From NCBI GenBank assembly GCA_035289205.1, contig DATDXV010000015.1, positions 1 through 7,517 of the forward strand: a stretch of DNA of 7,517 bases. The letters are read 5' to 3'. Below, one piece after another: positions 5,078 to 7,517 of this stretch. The notes below the pieces were generated by a model. That model ran no database searches, had not been told where the DNA came from, and worked only from the letters and a program-made list of their open reading frames with translations. The position numbers and the translations under genes were made by a program. Source of the stretch: DATDXV01 sp035289205. Its GTDB lineage: Archaea > Aenigmatarchaeota > Aenigmatarchaeia > Aenigmatarchaeales > DATDXV01. Each line of letters opens with the position of its first letter. Positions within the stretch are counted from its first letter, which is position 1.

Positions 5078-6919
5078 ATGGCAGTAGTAAGTTTCACATA
5101 CCTAAAGGACGCATGGCATGCCAGGGCAGAGAGGAAGGCGGAGGACAGGGAAAAGAGAACTGTTTTGAGAGAACTTGCAACAGATTACGGGAAGATTGCC
5201 GAGATCACCGGGGTGGAAAGTTTTTCTGGGAAGGCTCATGACTATTCCCTTGCTAGCAGAGACGGCTTCTACGCACGCAGGCTGAGGAAGACCTATGACG
5301 CTTCAAAACTGAAAGATGAGAACAGGAAGGTCAAGAAACAGGTGAAGGAAGCGGAGGGGGAGATCACGGCTCATGCCATTCTTCTTGCCCAGGACCTCCT
5401 TGAGACAAGCAAGGACTATGCCGCTGGAAACACTGAGAGAAGAGAGGAGATGCTTGCTGTTTATGAGACGCTGAGAAGGCTTCATCCGGAGATCGCTGCG
5501 AACACGATGCAGATGATTAAGAATCAGGAAAGGAAAAAGGGGCTAGATACAATGAGAGAGAATGGAATATCAAACGAAGCGCTGTTTGGAGGAACAAGCA
5601 GGTTTGTGGAGGACGATGAGGGATCAAGGGCTTTGGAATGGGAGTTTTTCGGGCACAAGCCTATTGAATTCCATAACTATTCTGACGCGAACTTCTCAGG
5701 CCTGTTCAAATGGATGGAAACAGGCAGGGGCGGCCCCGCGACATGCTATTATGCGTCTGACGGAGGCGTAGCGGATGTTCCGAGGGTTCTCAAGAGGAAG
5801 TCGAAGATCATGACAGAGCTGGCGGGACCTATTGATGAAAAGAGGGAAAAATTCGCGGAGATGATCAAGATTGAGGCCAAGAAACACAGGCGTGGTCGCA
5901 GTATTGAAGATTCTAAGCTTGAAGACTTTGCGGATAAAGTTTATGAAAAGATGAGGAAAGATGGAATGATATTCTCTGAAGCCCAGATGAAAAGAATAGC
6001 TCGGAGCGAGGGCAGGAAGGCTGTTGTCAAATATGTCTGGCTTCCTATAGCTGGCGCAGTTGGAGCCGCTGCGGCGTTCGGAGGGGCATTAGCTGGAGGC
6101 TATATTGCAACGCAGCAGAACGGGGATGATGTCCCTGTTCCCGTCGACGGGACTGAGTTTACTGTTGAGGTAAAGAAATTAGATCAACCAGGAGGTGGAA
6201 TTGGAGTTGGCTACCCAGAAGTTGTTTATAATGGCACATCAAAGGCATGGGTTAATCCAAATGGAGAAGTTGACAGTTATGCTTTCAGAACATGCAGTAT
6301 ACAGGACGGGACAAATGCAAGTTTAGGTAGCTTCATACCAAAAGAATATCTGAACAAGGGACATGAGTGTGGTGGGGATGAAGATAGCATGGTATTTCTA
6401 TTGGGTCTTAATGATCAAATACCGTTTGGCAACAAAACGCTAAGTGGTGCAGAAGTCTACAAATATCTTGCAGCACCGGGAACAGGATTTGCAAAGTTTA
6501 AGTTTCAAAAACAAGTTTCTGAAGAAGATATAAGATTTTATAGTCCTAGTATAAAAAATCCTCCTGTCAACTCAAGTACTCATCTTAACATATTTGGAAA
6601 GATAACGGAAATGATAAGTGTTCATGATTCGGGATATACAGAACTAAAAAATGATATGCTTGGTGTGAAGGAGATAGAAGGCTTCTTCAATCTAACAGGT
6701 AGACCTACGCTCAGGGCAAATGATAGCGGGGATTCAACAATTCTTGGAAAGGTTGGTTTTCCTATAATAACTACAATCAATAGCAAGAGCTACTACACTC
6801 TTGAAGGCTGGAAACTTGATGGTTTGATAGAAGAGGGTAAAAAATATAGAGTCAAGGGAGCTATAAGCAACGTAGAATTCCCTCCTTTGCTAGAAGCAAT
6901 TAACACTGAAGTCGTATAG
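5078..6919 (+). CDS. Single-pass membrane protein with exposed C-terminal domain
   Basis: 613 residues. Residues 1-318 are hydrophilic, highly charged and mostly helical (RAERKAEDREKRTVLRELA; KLKDENRKVKKQVKEAEGE), with coiled-coil potential at 75-112. Residues about 319-343 are one membrane segment (YVWLPIAGAVGAAAAFGGAL), with Arg/Lys before and acidic residues after, so the N-terminus should be inside. Residues 345-613 would be outside: polar, strand-rich, with two cysteines (406, 431) and six N-glycosylation sequons (N385, N413, N452, N498, N538, N548), against one in the cytoplasmic half. No catalytic motif is seen. Signalling or tethering between cell surface and cytoplasm is only an inference from topology. 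GC content drops abruptly just after the membrane segment. The stop is 6 bases from that of the convergent gene. Confidence 0.87.
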   Translation: MAVVSFTYLKDAWHARAERKAEDREKRTVLRELATDYGKIAEITGVESFSGKAHDYSLASRDGFYARRLRKTYDASKLKDENRKVKKQVKEAEGEITAHAILLAQDLLETSKDYAAGNTERREEMLAVYETLRRLHPEIAANTMQMIKNQERKKGLDTMRENGISNEALFGGTSRFVEDDEGSRALEWEFFGHKPIEFHNYSDANFSGLFKWMETGRGGPATCYYASDGGVADVPRVLKRKSKIMTELAGPIDEKREKFAEMIKIEAKKHRRGRSIEDSKLEDFADKVYEKMRKDGMIFSEAQMKRIARSEGRKAVVKYVWLPIAGAVGAAAAFGGALAGGYIATQQNGDDVPVPVDGTEFTVEVKKLDQPGGGIGVGYPEVVYNGTSKAWVNPNGEVDSYAFRTCSIQDGTNASLGSFIPKEYLNKGHECGGDEDSMVFLLGLNDQIPFGNKTLSGAEVYKYLAAPGTGFAKFKFQKQVSEEDIRFYSPSIKNPPVNSSTHLNIFGKITEMISVHDSGYTELKNDMLGVKEIEGFFNLTGRPTLRANDSGDSTILGKVGFPIITTINSKSYYTLEGWKLDGLIEEGKKYRVKGAISNVEFPPLLEAINTEVV

Positions 6920-7370
6920 GAACTATTAGGTATAGGTCTTTAGCACTAGATCTGCTCCAAGATCTTCCAAAGCCCATCCATCTATACTGCTTGTTCCAAG
7001 CGGGACTTGGTACATAATGAACGTTTGATATTTTCCAGTTGTTATAGCAGAACCTACTGTAGACGACACTGCTGAAATTGTGCTTGCGGTGGGTGGATAA
7101 TTAACATAATCAGGATTACCAGCGTAGCAAAGTCTAGATCCATCCGGTGCGTAAACAGCTACATATATTGCTTTGCATCCTCCACTACAGGCAGTTGTAT
7201 TTGCTTTCAAACGAACAGAACAGGTTGCAGTTGCCTTGTTCTCTGAACCGACAACATTATTAACATCTACATATCTTGTAAATCTAACTTCACCATATCC
7301 CCCAGGTGGCAAATAAGTTTTTGTAGTTGCAGGTCCTAATACATTAAAATAATAACTTCTATAGTCCTGC
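6165..7370. other. AT-rich segment spanning two convergent gene 3' ends
   Basis: Hand counts of 60-base lines give about 55-60% GC at 6001-6120, 25% at 6481-6540, 32% at 6541-6600, 38% at 6841-6900, 35% at 7261-7320 and 52% at 7381-7440. The change on the left falls just after the membrane-segment codons of the 613-residue gene, and on the right inside the convergent gene. Edges are approximate. Confidence 0.55.
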
Positions 7371-7517
7371 GTCAGCCCTCCTTCACCCTCCAACAAAACC
7401 CTCTTCTTCACCCCGCCGTCCCAAGCATAATACCTCTTGTTCTGCGCGCTTGTTCCGGTCGTGATGTCGCCTATGACAAAAAGGTTGAATGGTCCAGCAA
7501 ATCCCTGAATAGTGAGG
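6926..7517 (-). CDS. C-terminal part of a probable exported surface protein
   Basis: The gene begins beyond the window; the frame is open from 7516 down to the TAA at 6928-6926, giving 196 visible residues. A GTG at 7411 is internal: the same frame reads upstream as good coding sequence (GFAGPFNLFVIGDITTGTSA, then KRYYAWDGG). The product is rich in Ser, Thr, Gly, Tyr and Val with alternating strand patterns. It has four cysteines in a compact region (TCSV, ACSGGC, LCYAG) that could form disulfides, and a sequon in ANTTA. No membrane segment is visible in this part. These features suit an extracellular beta-rich domain, but the signal peptide would lie outside the window and the family is not recognised. 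GC content is normal in the upstream part and low from about residue 48 of the visible portion onward. Confidence 0.8.
   Translation of the reverse strand, partial: LTIQGFAGPFNLFVIGDITTGTSAQNKRYYAWDGGVKKRVLLEGEGGLTQDYRSYYFNVLGPATTKTYLPPGGYGEVRFTRYVDVNNVVGSENKATATCSVRLKANTTACSGGCKAIYVAVYAPDGSRLCYAGNPDYVNYPPTASTISAVSSTVGSAITTGKYQTFIMYQVPLGTSSIDGWALEDLGADLVLKTYT

Noticed and set aside
7409..7411. GTG at 7411 as the start of the last gene
   Set aside because: The same frame continues upstream as plausible coding sequence to the window edge, so the gene is partial rather than starting here.
1..7517. tRNA, rRNA, CRISPR array
   Set aside because: Nothing with tRNA cloverleaf motifs, rRNA-like conserved blocks or regularly spaced repeats of CRISPR length was seen on either strand.

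Overview
The window looks archaeal and most resembles an uncultivated, small-genome (DPANN-type) lineage. Two things support this. The first gene is an archaeal Dim2/Pno1-type KH protein. Most other genes carry an AT-rich TATA-like box about 26 bases before the ATG with no usable Shine-Dalgarno site, the pattern of leaderless archaeal transcription. The lineage below Archaea is inference; no rRNA, tRNA or CRISPR array is present.

Layout. (1) 1-356, plus strand: the 3' part of the Dim2-like ribosome-biogenesis gene. (2) 355-412 and 3696-3753: two copies of a 58-base direct repeat (52/58 identical) bracketing a 3.3 kb block in which every gene is on the minus strand. In minus-strand order the block holds a winged-helix/MNT nucleotidyltransferase overlapping a HEPN gene (toxin-antitoxin type); a secreted or membrane-anchored 350-residue protein overlapping a small HTH-like protein; and a membrane-anchored TPR protein. 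(3) 3790-4008, minus: a 72-residue orphan whose TAG stop is followed by a 40-codon open extension running through the second repeat. (4) 4178-4975, plus: a two-domain soluble orphan. (5) 5078-6919, plus: a 613-residue single-pass membrane protein with a charged cytoplasmic half and a sequon-rich external half. (6) 6926 to the window end, minus: the C-terminal part of another probable exported protein, tail to tail with the previous gene and only 6 bases away.

How it fits together. The MNT-HEPN pair is the only recognisable functional system; it is translationally coupled. Its promoter and start codon are covered by six GTT/AAC-headed units at an exact 10-base period, a candidate helical-phase operator for its own winged-helix domain. 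The HEPN partner lacks the usual catalytic histidine. The genes inside the repeats look like an accessory island next to a housekeeping gene, but no integrase or transposase is visible. At the right end, an AT-rich segment of about 1.2 kb covers the 3' ends of two convergent surface-protein genes whose 5' parts are GC-richer. This suggests that the exposed C-terminal regions of both were exchanged or diversified as a unit.

Only the Dim2 and MNT-HEPN assignments rest on family recognition. The remaining proteins are described from visible features and given no function. No gene-free stretch exceeds 300 bases; the longest are 3625-3789 and 4009-4177, both described below.
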